From Tieghemiomyces parasiticus (taxonomy: Eukaryota > Kickxellomycota > Dimargaritomycetes > Dimargaritales > Dimargaritaceae): a stretch of DNA of 16,557 bases. Shown in pieces: positions 1 to 8,578 of the stretch. The translations under genes were made by a program, and so were the position numbers. A model generated the notes under the pieces. It was not told the origin of the DNA, did no database searches, and worked only from the letters and a program-made list of their open reading frames with translations. Within the stretch, counting starts at the first letter, position 1, and each line of letters opens with the position of its first letter. The stretch spans positions 1 to 16,557 of the forward strand of contig JANBPT010001010.1 in NCBI GenBank assembly GCA_027575765.1, in the 5' to 3' direction.

Positions 1-689
1 TGCTGGCAGCGAGGTGATGCGGAGGCCGGCAGGACGTGAGGGAGCCGGTTCCGCAGTCGGCTTGGGCATGGGTGGAGAAGGCATATGGACGGACCGTGCC
101 TTGTATGCTCGACGCCGCCTAGGTCGGCCTGCCTGTCCTAGACGGCCACGTAGCCCATTGGGCAAAGGCGGCAGCAGTAAGTATCCTCCCCCATCCCCCC
201 GCGTGACTACTATTCGGGTTAGAACGGCCGGTAGGGATCCGCCCGCCTTCATAGGCGCCACGTGAAGTTTTAGGCGTAGGGGCTGTGTCACAGCCGGTCG
301 GACTGGACGTCCAGCACCAGAATCGTATACGGCACAAGCACCGGTGGTAGTCTAACCGCGCCGACGACCCGGACAAGGGCGCGTGTGAAGTCGGGCCGGT
401 TGCTACCATGAAGACCCAGGTATCTGTCCCAATCACCCTTGGTGGTGCTCCAAATTCAATGTTAATCGGCCCTCAGGCGTGGGCTGGCGTCAACGGTTAT
501 CTGCCAGAGTAGTGAAGAGTCGCGCGGGAGGGGTGGGGCGTGGCCCTGCCGCGTCTCCATCTGCACCGACTCCTGCAGGACCATGGGGGCCGTGACTAGT
601 AAGCTGAGAAGCGACGCTGGCGTAGCGGGGCCGTCTTATGGAAGAGTATAGCCCCCCGCCCCAGTCACATAGGCAAGCCACCCTCGGTC
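1..689. other. Gene-free upstream region
   Basis: I see no supportable gene here on either strand. The open frames present (for example 119-436 and 490-681 on the minus strand) are low-complexity translations with no recognisable domain, and they are of the size expected by chance in GC-rich DNA. No tRNA A/B-box pair, tandem repeat, or terminal inverted repeat was noticed. The stretch could contain the promoter of the aldehyde dehydrogenase gene or the far end of an unseen neighbour to the left. Confidence 0.5.
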
Positions 690-830
690 TCAGCCTCGAC
701 TAGTCTCTACTCTCCTCAACTCTTATTTCGCCCGCCCCACCGATTCCGTCTCTCGGAGATCCCACCTACCCTTAGTCAGTTTCACCAACCCTATTCCTCC
801 CCCCTTCCGCATTCCCCGCTTTCGGTCGGC
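690..830 (+). promoter_or_regulatory. Pyrimidine-rich leader of the aldehyde dehydrogenase gene
   Basis: The 140 bases before the start codon are dominated by C and T, a common look for fungal core promoters and 5' leaders. No clear TATA box is visible. The same CT-rich composition precedes the other four genes of the window, so it is likely part of the shared promoter/leader architecture. The transcription start cannot be fixed from sequence alone. Confidence 0.4.
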
Positions 831-2225
831 ATGTCTCCTACTCAAATCAAGGTCCTCAACCCATATCTCGGGGAAGTGGTGGCCACTCGTCCCCTGGCGG
901 ACCGGACCGAGATCACGGCCGTCGTTGACCGCGCCGTGGCCGCCTTCCCGGCCTGGCGGGCCACTCCGCTGGAGGAACGCATCGCCGTGGCCACCCGCTT
1001 CCGCACCGAATTTAAGAACCTGAGTGCCACCATAAGCCGCGAGCTCGCTCTGCAGATGGGCCGCCCTGTGCGCTACGGCCCTGGTGAGGTCAACGGCGTA
1101 CTGGAACGTGCCACCCACATGACCGACCTGGCACCGACCTGCCTGGCCCGCCGGTCTGTTCCCGGGAAGCCTGGGTTCGAGCGCTTCATCACCAAGGAGC
1201 CCGTGGGCGTAGTCCTCGTGATCGCTCCTTGGAACTTTCCCTACCTTGTCACCATCAACGCCGTCCTGCCGGCCTTGCTGGCTGGTAACACGGTGGTCCT
1301 CAAGCATGCCCCGCAGACCCCGCTCTGCGCAGAACGGCTGGCCGAGGCCTTCCACGCCGCCGGCCTGCCTCCACATGTTCTGCAGTGCGTCCAGGTTACC
1401 AACGAGGACTGCGACTGGGCGATCGAACACCTGCCTATCAACTTTGTTAACTTTACCGGCTCGGTGGCCGCCGGCCGCGAGGTGAGTCGTGCCGCATGTC
1501 AGCAGCTGCTGGGCACCGGTCTCGAGCTGGGCGGAAAGGACCCGGCCTACGTCCGTCCCGATGCCGATGTGGCCTACGCTGCTGAGCAGCTGGCCGACGG
1601 GGCCTTCTTCAACAGCGGCCAGTCGTGCTGCTCAGTGGAACGCATCTACGTGCACGCTGCCGTGTATGACCAATTCGTTGACGCCTTTGTGGCCGTGGCC
1701 GCCGGCTACCGTCCGGGCTCCCCGGAAGACTCGACCACCACGCTGGGCCCCGTGATCAACGCCCAGGCCGCCAACCGCATCCGCGCCCAGGTAGCCGCCG
1801 CGGTGGCCCAGGGCGCCCGGCCCTTGCTCGCTGCCGATCACTTTGGGAACTGGCACGCGTGTCCGGCCATGGTGACCCCGCAGGTGCTGGTAGATGTTGA
1901 CCACACCATGTCTGTGATGACCGAGGAGACCTTTGGCCCCGTGGTGGGCATCATGCGGGTGGCCGACGACGACGAGGCGGTGCAGCTCATGAATGATTCG
2001 AAGTACGGATTGACCGCGTCAGTGTGGACCCGCGACACTGACGCCGCCCTGGCTCTGGGCGACCGCGTACAAACCGGGACCTGGTTTATGAATCGCTGCG
2101 ACGTACTCGACCCGGCCCTCCCCTGGACTGGCGTCAAAGAGTCCGGTCGCGGCTGCTCCTTGTCCGAGTTTGGTTTCGATCAATTTGTACAGCTCAAGAG
2201 CTTCCACCTCAAACTAGCGGAGTGA
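831..2225 (+). CDS. NAD(P)-dependent aldehyde dehydrogenase, intronless
   Basis: A 464-residue protein of the aldehyde dehydrogenase superfamily, which oxidises an aldehyde to the acid through a cysteine thiohemiacetal using NAD(P)+. Visible landmarks are PWNFP at 133-137 with oxyanion Asn135, Lys158 in the cofactor site (VLKHAP), the FTGS nucleotide loop at 208-211, general base Glu232 in LELGG, nucleophile Cys266 in NSGQSCC, and Glu366 in EETFGPV. The chain spans the whole fold at normal length for short-N-terminus members (about 455-470). The ATG at 831 follows a CT-rich leader and leads directly into the conserved N-terminal NPYLGEV segment. The NSGQSCCSVERIYV and DPALPWTGVKESGRG patterns resemble a poorly characterised subgroup that I recall from bacteria and fungi, with looser likeness to E. 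coli Sad-type succinate-semialdehyde dehydrogenases. The substrate is not assignable from sequence. No targeting peptide is visible, so it is probably cytosolic. Confidence 0.93.
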   Translation: MSPTQIKVLNPYLGEVVATRPLADRTEITAVVDRAVAAFPAWRATPLEERIAVATRFRTEFKNLSATISRELALQMGRPVRYGPGEVNGVLERATHMTDLAPTCLARRSVPGKPGFERFITKEPVGVVLVIAPWNFPYLVTINAVLPALLAGNTVVLKHAPQTPLCAERLAEAFHAAGLPPHVLQCVQVTNEDCDWAIEHLPINFVNFTGSVAAGREVSRAACQQLLGTGLELGGKDPAYVRPDADVAYAAEQLADGAFFNSGQSCCSVERIYVHAAVYDQFVDAFVAVAAGYRPGSPEDSTTTLGPVINAQAANRIRAQVAAAVAQGARPLLAADHFGNWHACPAMVTPQVLVDVDHTMSVMTEETFGPVVGIMRVADDDEAVQLMNDSKYGLTASVWTRDTDAALALGDRVQTGTWFMNRCDVLDPALPWTGVKESGRGCSLSEFGFDQFVQLKSFHLKLAE

Positions 2226-2254
2226 CCGGGCTATTACCAGGGTACACGCTGCCT

Positions 2255-2278
2255 CCCCCCCCCCCACCACCACCACCA
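2255..2278. repeat. C11 homopolymer followed by an ACC tract
   Basis: Eleven consecutive C residues (2255-2265) run into four ACC units, 30 nt after the aldehyde dehydrogenase stop codon. It lies in the presumed 3' untranslated region. Similar C or G runs recur in the non-coding DNA of the window. Confidence 0.85.
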
Positions 2279-2301
2279 AAGCCGACAGTAGCCGGCCGGT
2301 G

Positions 2302-2337
2302 TCCTCCGCTTAGGTGAGTAGTTTGCAAAGCGGAGGA
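2302..2337 (+). repeat. 10-bp perfect inverted repeat in the aldehyde dehydrogenase 3' flank
   Basis: TCCTCCGCTT at 2302-2311 pairs perfectly with AAGCGGAGGA at 2328-2337 around a 16-nt loop. After a short asymmetric bulge, CCGG at 2296-2299 can further pair with CCGG at 2339-2342. The loop carries GGTGAGT (2313-2319), a match to the 5' splice-site consensus. It starts 77 nt after the stop codon, so it is likely transcribed as a structured 3' UTR element. Confidence 0.7.
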
Positions 2338-2427
2338 TCCGGTCCGAATCAAACCGAACCCGTTGCACTAACAGCCGAGGATTTGTGTGGTATGTAGGGC
2401 ATGAAGTGACCGCTAAAGATGGCGCCT

Positions 2428-2488
2428 ATTAAAATATTGCTTTGGAGGTGGCCATAAATTGATTACTAGGACAGGTACTGGTGAGTAG
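2428..2488 (+). terminator. Probable polyadenylation region of the aldehyde dehydrogenase gene
   Basis: ATTAAAA at 2428-2434 could serve as the poly(A) signal. ACTGGTGAGTAG at 2477-2488 could be a GU-rich downstream element. The spacing of about 50 nt between them is repeated behind the BRAP2-like gene, where the same 12-mer occurs, and a similar arrangement follows the kinase gene. The roles are inferred from position and from the general architecture of eukaryotic 3' ends. Confidence 0.4.
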
Positions 2489-3004
2489 GCATTGGGTATG
2501 TGCAGATACCTCCCGGGTCGGTAGACGCTTGGGACACTGGGGACCGTCCAGCAACATGAAGGGACTATCCCATTGCGATTGGGGCGGTGCCAATCGAAGG
2601 GCTGGCAGCTCCGTAGGGTTGCGACCATATCTAGAGACGCAGGCGGAGCCGTACCAGCCTTGGACGGCCCCGGAGGAAGGGGGCGGGTTTTCCTCGGATC
2701 TGGCGAGGTGGAGGGGGGGGAGGTGGGTCGGCCGATAGCCTGCATCAGGTTAGCCACGGGTCGTGAAGCTCACTGAGAAGCCAGGACAGTAGTCCACCCT
2801 TAACTGGTGAGGCCCGCCGGTCAGCAGGGGGAGGGGCATCGAGAAATCGCACGACCACTCCACGCCCTTCAAGGGTCTAGCGCTGCGCTGGACACCGCTA
2901 CCTTAATTATCTCCCGTCTCACCCATTACCGTCACATTGGGTGTCAACCCCTCCGCCGTGCTACCCCATCCGCTTCCTCTCATTTTACCCCACTCCGTAA
3001 CCCC
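2489..3004 (+). promoter_or_regulatory. Intergenic region and pyrimidine-rich leader of the kinase gene
   Basis: No gene is supported here. It contains a G8 run (2713-2720) and a small hairpin (GGTAT 2495-2499 with ATACC 2506-2510). The last 100 nt before the kinase start are CT-rich, with TTAATTA at about 2903-2909 as the only AT-rich patch that could act in the core promoter. The kinase reading frame stays open upstream to 2807, but that extension shows no family resemblance. Confidence 0.4.
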
Positions 3005-4577
3005 ATGGCTCAGACCTCCGAGGCCGATGCGACCATCCGCGAGACACCTTGCGCCGCGATCGTCGAGGCCGAGGAGGAGGGTGGCATCCGCATCAACCAG
3101 TATTTAGTCACCAAGGTCCTCGGTCAGGGCGCCTACGGTATCGTTAGTCTGGCCACCGATACCACCGACGGCACGCAATATGTAAGTCCGTCGACCGGTC
3201 GGGCTACGGCCGTACCCAGGGATCGATCTCCCCCTCGTCCTCCGCTTTCCCTTCCGCCTTTATATTCACCAGCATCCTGCCCGACCTCTCTTTATTCGGT
3301 TCCCGAACCCCCCCCCCAGGCCATGAAAGAGTATAGCAAGTACAAACTCCGACGCCAGGCCCAGCTTCAGTCGCCCGGGGCGTCCCGCGGCCGCGGGTGG
3401 GGCCAGCGTCGTACGAACCCGGCCCCCGCCATCGATCCACTGGCGCCCATTAAGCGTGAGGTGGCCATCTTTAAGAAGCTACGTCACCCCCACATTGTCC
3501 GGCTCTACGAGGTGCTCAACGATCCAGACCAGGACGCCCTTTACATGGTGTACGAGATGTGCGAGCGTGGCCCCGTTCTGGACATGGGACGTGACCGAAC
3601 CGCCGCTCCCCTATCGGAACCGACGGCCCGCACCTACTTTACCATGACCCTGCTGGGCCTCGAGTACCTTCACGATTCGGGGATCGTACACCGTGACATC
3701 AAGCCCGACAACCTGTTACTCAACCGGGACGGTGTGCTCAAGATGGTCGACTTTGGCGTGTCCGAAATGTTTACCCGGCGTGCCGACGCGGTACACACTG
3801 CAGCGGGTAGCCCGGCTTTCATGCCTCCCGAGCTCTGCCGCGCCCATCATGGTGATGTGTCGGGTACCAAGGCGGATCTCTGGTCGCTTGGGGTGACCCT
3901 CTATTGCTTTGTCACGGGCCATCTGCCCTTCCACGGCGACTCGGTACCGGCCATGTATGAAGCCATTCTACAGCAACCGTAAGTGAAAGTACCCAGAGAA
4001 CTTACGACCATCATTGACCATGCATAGACCATAGTGCGCCTCCTAACCGTTACTCGAGGCGTGGCTAACTTTCCACACTCGCTTTGGCCCGCAGACTGAC
4101 GCTTCCGGAGCATCTGAGTGCGCCCCTGGCCGACCTCTTACGGGGTATGCTCAATAAGGACCCCGACCACCGGTGGGACCTTGCCACCATTCGGGTAAGT
4201 ACGCGACACTACACGCTCGCACGTCGTCCGGTGCCCATTCATGGACGATACCAGACTGGTGGGATCTCTACTCACTCCCCCCCCACTTACGCCCCACCCT
4301 GTACCACTACGGACCCCCCCCCACCTTTACCTATCATGCCCTTGGCCCACAGAAACACCCGTGGGTCACTGCTGACGCCCTCGCGCCCCTGGTGCCCAGC
4401 GTTGAGAACTGCAAGGACAGCGTCACCGAAGTCACAGACCAGGAGGTCAGCAATGCCATCCACAGCATTTCGAGTCTGACCACCGTGCTCAAGGCGGCCA
4501 TGATCTTCAAGAGCCGGTACCGCCAGCGGCTGGCGGCCGAGGAACGGGGCAAGGAAGACGGAGCGCCGGGGGCCTAA
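3005..4577 (+). CDS. CaMKK/Sak1/Ssp1-type serine/threonine protein kinase, 4 exons
   Basis: Exons 3005-3181, 3320-3978, 4095-4194, 4353-4577 give 386 residues. All kinase landmarks are present: glycine loop GQGAYG at 40-45, AMK Lys62, alpha-C Glu106, HRDIKPDN at 183-190 with Asp185, DFG at 203-205, PPE at 228-230, DLW at 245-247, and Arg305. Between Lys62 and Glu106 lies an Arg/Pro-rich insert (about 70-100), the RP insert typical of CaMKK-like kinases. DPDQDALYMVYE and the VTDQEVSNAIHS-SLTTV-KS stretch near 338-367 match the CaMKK hinge and the C-terminal autoinhibitory/calmodulin-binding segment. Family members phosphorylate the activation loop of AMPK/Snf1 or CaM kinases, so a role in energy and stress signalling is likely. 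The start at 3005 is chosen by its CT-rich leader and by where kinase homology begins. Oddities are Ser223 where relatives have Thr, PPE instead of APE, and a frame-preserving first intron. Confidence 0.92.
3182..3319 (+). other. Intron 1 of the kinase gene (138 nt, in frame)
   Basis: It starts GTAAGT and ends in ten C residues followed by AG. Removal joins GTQY directly to AMKEYSK, restoring the canonical YAMK motif around the catalytic lysine. Its length is a multiple of three and it contains no in-frame stop, so unspliced RNA would encode 46 extra residues between the glycine loop and Lys62. Confidence 0.9.
3979..4094 (+). other. Intron 2 of the kinase gene (116 nt)
   Basis: It has a GTAAGT donor, a CTAAC branch site around 4065, and a GCAG acceptor. 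It splits the codon of Pro279 after its second base. Splicing restores continuity from the kinase alpha-G region into LTLPEHLSAPLADLL. Confidence 0.88.
4195..4352 (+). other. Intron 3 of the kinase gene (158 nt)
   Basis: It has a GTAAGT donor and a CCACAG acceptor, phase 0. Splicing joins TIR to KHPWV, the expected end of the kinase domain. It contains C8 (4277-4284) and C9 (4314-4322) runs. No clear CTAAC branch site is visible. Confidence 0.87.
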
Positions 4578-4645
4578 ACATGCATAGGAGGGGGGGGCTT
4601 TCTAGATTACGGTCGTACTAATGACCCCGTGGCTGGTCCGGATTA

Positions 4646-4691
4646 TATAAAATACTATTCTGGGAAGCCACTACGTTCTTTATTGGTGAGT
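4646..4691 (+). terminator. Probable polyadenylation region of the kinase gene
   Basis: TATAAAA at 4646-4652 is followed by GGTGAGT at 4685-4691, 108 nt after the stop codon. The pairing of an A-rich element with a downstream GGTGAGT parallels the flanks of the aldehyde dehydrogenase and BRAP2-like genes. An alternative reading is a TATA box driving an unannotated transcript. Confidence 0.35.
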
Positions 4692-6469
4692 GACAGCAGC
4701 CAGGTTGGCCTCGTATTGGGTCGCGGGCGAGGGTGAGGCTGCCGACCTTGTTGGTTGGTCGCTAGTACCTATAGACCAGAGTAGCCATGCCAACCCTAAA
4801 ACCGTGACCATTTGGTGTACTTTTGGGATTAATCGCCACAGGTAGACAGAGGACAGCTATCCGCCAAAATCATGCACGGCGGTCGCCTAGTCGTTCTTTG
4901 TCAAGGCTTTTGCACAGTGTTAGTTTAGGCCACAAAGGGAGTCTGGAGTTAATACCAGTATTTGCAAACGAGTTTGTGCCATGCGATGATGGATAACATG
5001 CCACCAGTGTGTAGTATTTGCGGGGCGTGCCCCATGAATTTGCGTTTCGATGGAGGCAAATTTTGCGTTTAACGAGCTGAGCCATTCGCATGTGCGTTTG
5101 TGTCGATGAACATACAGCAAAGTGAGAAATGTTAGCAGAACGGCCAAAGGTCGAGCCTATTAGTACGTTGTCTCACAGCAGGCGGCAGTTATTCCATCCC
5201 TGCCAGATCTATAAAGCACTTTCCGGCCCTGTTATCGCAGGGCTAAGATGTGACAAAAGCAAGCTAACTGGGCCACTCTCCATTCAATGTAATAGAAGGA
5301 AGACACCCTAGAGGTGAGTCGGTTGGGCAGAGAAGCCTCAGCTACGAAATGGAACAGCCTTTGTGCTGACACATCACCGGCAGCTTCTTATTAGCAGTAG
5401 TAGTGGCCTTGCACTATGCAGCCTTGGCAGGCACCAGACCACCACCACCACCATCATCCTGGGACTTGGTACACTGGAACCACTCCAGAATCTCACCATT
5501 GGCCTGGAGACTCAAGAGGAATGTGGTGTAGTAAATACGTGGGGGTTGAGAATACGATATAAAAGTAGAGGGTTCTAGGGCAGTCTGTTGTTTATTGAGG
5601 CGGCCGGCGGACAGATACTATATATCCATTCCAGCCTTGACTTCCAATCGTTGATGTGAAATGGCAGCAGTGATGAATACATCATAGGAAAAGCTGCAAG
5701 GAAAAACACGGCATGAAGGAGACGAGAGGACACTGAAGCATGCTATCCTAAGAAGGACTCATCATAGGATAATGCATAAAAGGGTGCAGGCGACTTCGAT
5801 GGGCTCAGCTTATCGTGATCGTTCCGAATCCAGGTGAGAGGTCGCTGCTAAGGCTATGAGCATAAGTTGGCGATTATTCCGACCACAATAGTCATCAATG
5901 GTGGTAAATAGTATCCCCCATCAATTATCAGCCCAGTCATCAGTGGCATTAACCTCGGCTGGTATGGTAAGTAGCGTCTACCTGGCACTGTCGGTGCAGC
6001 TCGAGGACTTGGTGACATCAACAGCAACAGGCGCAACGCAGGACCCACTAGTTCTGGCACTAAATGCGACGATGCATACCGCCTGGCCACAGCCCGTGCA
6101 AACAACGCGTCACCCAAGACGCGCAGTTGGCGAGTGGGTAACGCACAATTATAATCTCAGCAGGTGCAAAAATAAAGCTGCTTCTATGCGAACACCTCTG
6201 CAAAAGATAGTAGATGACATTTGCCTGGCCCACCCTTTGCGGCCGGCAACCTCCCCCCCGACCGTCCTACCCGTTGCGTTTCCCATTTGCGGTCAGCCGC
6301 AGTCGATGCTGGCGAACGCCTATTGGGGGGATGTACGCACCGACCGCTCGCGACGGCTTGGCGGCCACAACTAAGTGGCGGTTCAATATCCATATGCTGC
6401 CGGTTACTGACAAAAGGCCATAAAGCCTTTGTTACTTTTTCGTTATCTACGTGCAGTTTCCACACCAAC
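4692..6469. other. Long gene-free interval between the kinase and J-protein genes
   Basis: About 1.8 kb of more AT-rich sequence without a recognisable protein. The longest open frame (5898-6374, + strand, 158 codons) has no familiar motif and was not accepted. Small structures include a 6-bp hairpin (GCCCTG 5226-5231 with CAGGGC 5238-5243), a 7-bp hairpin (TATCCTA 5744-5750 with TAGGATA 5765-5771), a direct repeat CATCATAGGA at 5680 and 5760, and an isolated GGTGAGT at 5313-5319. It may host non-coding RNA or just spacer. Confidence 0.45.
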
Positions 6470-6728
6470 CTAAGGCCTCATTTCCCTCCCAGCTCTCCTC
6501 CTATTCCCCTACCCTCGCCTGCACCCTTTTTTTTTGCTATGCCTACTGGGGAGGACTGACGTAGCCCACGCGCCCACTTTCACCTTACCAGCCCACCTTT
6601 TCCACCACCGCCCTCCCCCACTCATTAGTCCCTACTTTATTCTCAACGTCCCTGCATTCGCCACGATCCGTTCGTTAGGGCATTTCTCGTTCCCTGCACA
6701 TCCTTCCCCATCCCCCTATTTTCTGGCC
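6470..6728 (+). promoter_or_regulatory. Pyrimidine-rich leader of the J-protein gene
   Basis: About 250 nt of strongly CT-rich sequence, including a T9 run (6527-6535), leads up to the start codon. The J-protein frame is open back to 6534, but the extra 65 codons translate to low-complexity Pro/His/Phe-rich sequence. This fits an untranslated leader better than coding sequence. Confidence 0.45.
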
Positions 6729-8225
6729 ATGTTTGGCTCCAGTGCCGCGCCGCCCGGGACCACCCGGCCGGTACTTGGCTCGCAGAAGCCCAAGTATGCT
6801 ACCACCCTGTGCCCGTCCTGCAACGGCTTTGTTGAGTTTGAACTGCCTCCGTTCACCCAGGCCCCGCAGGACACCGTCGTCAGCATTCGCTGCTTCCACT
6901 GCCAGTACGTTTTTGATGTGGATATGAACCTGGTCCCCACCTGGAGCAACGCTCATCTGGCCGGCGCAGCCACTGGCACCGCCCCACCCCCGCCGCCGCG
7001 CCACGCCTCCGCGGCCACCTCAACGTCGGGACCCACCCCGCCGGGCGGTGCCGCGGCCTCTGGAGGCCGGCGCTTCGGTACTGACGAGGCCCCCCTGGAA
7101 ACTGAGTACTATGACCTTCTGGACGTGCCCGTCACCGCCTCGGCCAACGAAATCAAGAAGCAGTACTACAAACTGGCCATGAAGTACCACCCGGACAAGA
7201 ACCCCGCGCCAGAGGCCCAGGAGAAATTTAAGAACATCTCGGAGGCGTACCAGATCCTGTCGGACCCACAGCTGCGCAAGCGCTACAACGAGTTTGGCAG
7301 CAGCAAGTCCGTGGTGCCTGAGGGCGGGTTCATGGATCCGTCCGTCTTCTTCACCGAGTGCTTCGGCGGCGAGCGGTTCGCCGATCTGATTGGCGAAATT
7401 TCCTTCGCCAAGGAGTTCAAGGACGTGATGATGGAGGAGGCCCAGGCCGAGGCGGACGCCACGGAAAGCGATAGCCCGGGTCCCACCGCCATGACCCCCG
7501 GCACCCCCACGGGCAAGGACGGCAAGAAAGCCGCCAAGCCCATCCTTACGGAGGAAGAGAAGGAGGCCAAGCGCAAGAAAGACCAGGCCCGCCAGGAGGA
7601 GCGCGACCAGGCCCGCGAGGCCCGCGTGAGCAAGCTGGTGGATAACCTCAAGCGCAAGCTAGCCCTGTACACCGAAACGGACGCGGACCCCGTGGCCCTG
7701 CGAGCCTTCACCGAGCTGATGGAGGTGGAGGCCAATGAGCTGAAACTGGAATCCTATGGCGTGCCGCTCCTACATGCCATCGGCTACGTATACTCGTACA
7801 AGGCACGCCAGTTCCTGCAGCGATCCGAATTCTTTGGCCTGCGCTCCTTCATCCATAACGTACAGGACACGGGTCACCGCATTGGCGGCACTTTTTCGAC
7901 CATTCGTTCGGCGGTGGACCTCCAACGCACCTACGAGGAGCTACAGGCCGCCGAACAGCGCGGGCTGACTCCCGAGCAGAAGCAGCAATTGGAGGAACTG
8001 GCGGCGCGCAAGGGCATGGAGGCCATGTGGAAGGGTTCCAAGCTGGACATTGAGAGCGTCCTGCGCGAGGTGTGCGACCGCACCCTCAATGAGAAGGGCC
8101 TGACCAAGGCCGAGGCCAAGAAGCGCGCCACGGCGCTCAAGGTGGTGGGCGACACGTACCAGAACGTACGCCCGGACCCCGAACAGGAGGCGGGCGGTCC
8201 CCTGCCCACCGGACCCCCTCAGTAA
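6729..8225 (+). CDS. J-domain cochaperone with N-terminal zinc ribbon and DnaJ-X region
   Basis: A 498-residue protein. Residues 28-58 hold two CxxC pairs (Cys28/Cys31 and Cys55/Cys58) spaced like a zinc ribbon. A Pro/Ala/Ser-rich linker covers about 79-116. The J domain spans about 126-189 with HPD at 154-156, the triad that stimulates Hsp70 ATPase. After [19 protein letters not shown] comes the DnaJ-X region (about 203-480) of the Caj1/Djp1 type, interrupted by a highly charged Lys/Glu/Arg segment at 274-310 likely to be helical. It lacks the central Cys-rich domain of type I J-proteins. Relatives act with cytosolic Hsp70, including in peroxisomal import (Djp1); the partner here is inferred. 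No introns are seen. The start is the ATG at 6729 in a GCCATG context after the CT-rich leader, where the conserved part begins. Third codon positions are strongly G/C. Confidence 0.93.
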   Translation: MFGSSAAPPGTTRPVLGSQKPKYATTLCPSCNGFVEFELPPFTQAPQDTVVSIRCFHCQYVFDVDMNLVPTWSNAHLAGAATGTAPPPPPRHASAATSTSGPTPPGGAAASGGRRFGTDEAPLETEYYDLLDVPVTASANEIKKQYYKLAMKYHPDKNPAPEAQEKFKNISEAYQILSDPQLRKRYNEFGSSKSVVPEGGFMDPSVFFTECFGGERFADLIGEISFAKEFKDVMMEEAQAEADATESDSPGPTAMTPGTPTGKDGKKAAKPILTEEEKEAKRKKDQARQEERDQAREARVSKLVDNLKRKLALYTETDADPVALRAFTELMEVEANELKLESYGVPLLHAIGYVYSYKARQFLQRSEFFGLRSFIHNVQDTGHRIGGTFSTIRSAVDLQRTYEELQAAEQRGLTPEQKQQLEELAARKGMEAMWKGSKLDIESVLREVCDRTLNEKGLTKAEAKKRATALKVVGDTYQNVRPDPEQEAGGPLPTGPPQ

Positions 8226-8578
8226 CCGGGAAAAAAAGGATTGTACCAAGGGTGTCAGTAACTGGGCTTACCCTTCTTTAATTGCCTACTTTATCATGAT
8301 GATTCATAAAGCCTAATGCATATGTGTTCAAGCCGTGGAGTGGGCTGGCGCCCCAAGTTTCGGACAAACAAAAGCTGTGCAGAGTTAAGAGGCCGGCCAA
8401 ACCTACCCCCCCCCCTGTTGGTCGTCCAGTGGGCTTATCCAAGCTAGGAAAGTCGAAATATTGGATGACATTAGCAATTCATGATGCTTCCACCCAGGCC
8501 TGGGGAGAGGTTGACAGCGTGGCCATGTTGGCGAGTGACTTGGCCGGCCACGCACGCTAGGCCGAGGAAGTCTGGCAT
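8226..8578. other. 3' flank of the J-protein gene
   Basis: It contains an A7 run (8231-8237), a possible poly(A) signal CATAAA at 8305-8310, and a GU-rich TATGTGTT at 8321-8328 that could act downstream of cleavage. Unlike three other genes of the window, there is no GGTGAGT here. A C10 run sits at 8406-8415. No gene is supported. Confidence 0.35.

Noticed and set aside
1491..1497. GGTGAGT inside the aldehyde dehydrogenase coding region, as an intron donor
   Set aside because: The frame continues through it with conserved sequence on both sides (AAGREVSRAA into LELGGKDP), so no intron is needed.
2807..3004. Upstream in-frame extension of the kinase to an ATG at 2807
   Set aside because: The added 66 residues are encoded by the CT-rich leader, show no kinase-family resemblance, and a well-placed ATG at 3005 leads straight into the conserved N-terminus.
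5898..6374. 158-codon open frame on the + strand
   Set aside because: No recognisable motif, no coding-like third-position bias compared with the real genes, and a length attainable by chance.
6534..6728. Upstream in-frame extension of the J-protein to an ATG at 6534
   Set aside because: It translates pyrimidine-rich leader into low-complexity Pro/His/Phe sequence; the ATG at 6729 has a better context and precedes the conserved zinc ribbon.
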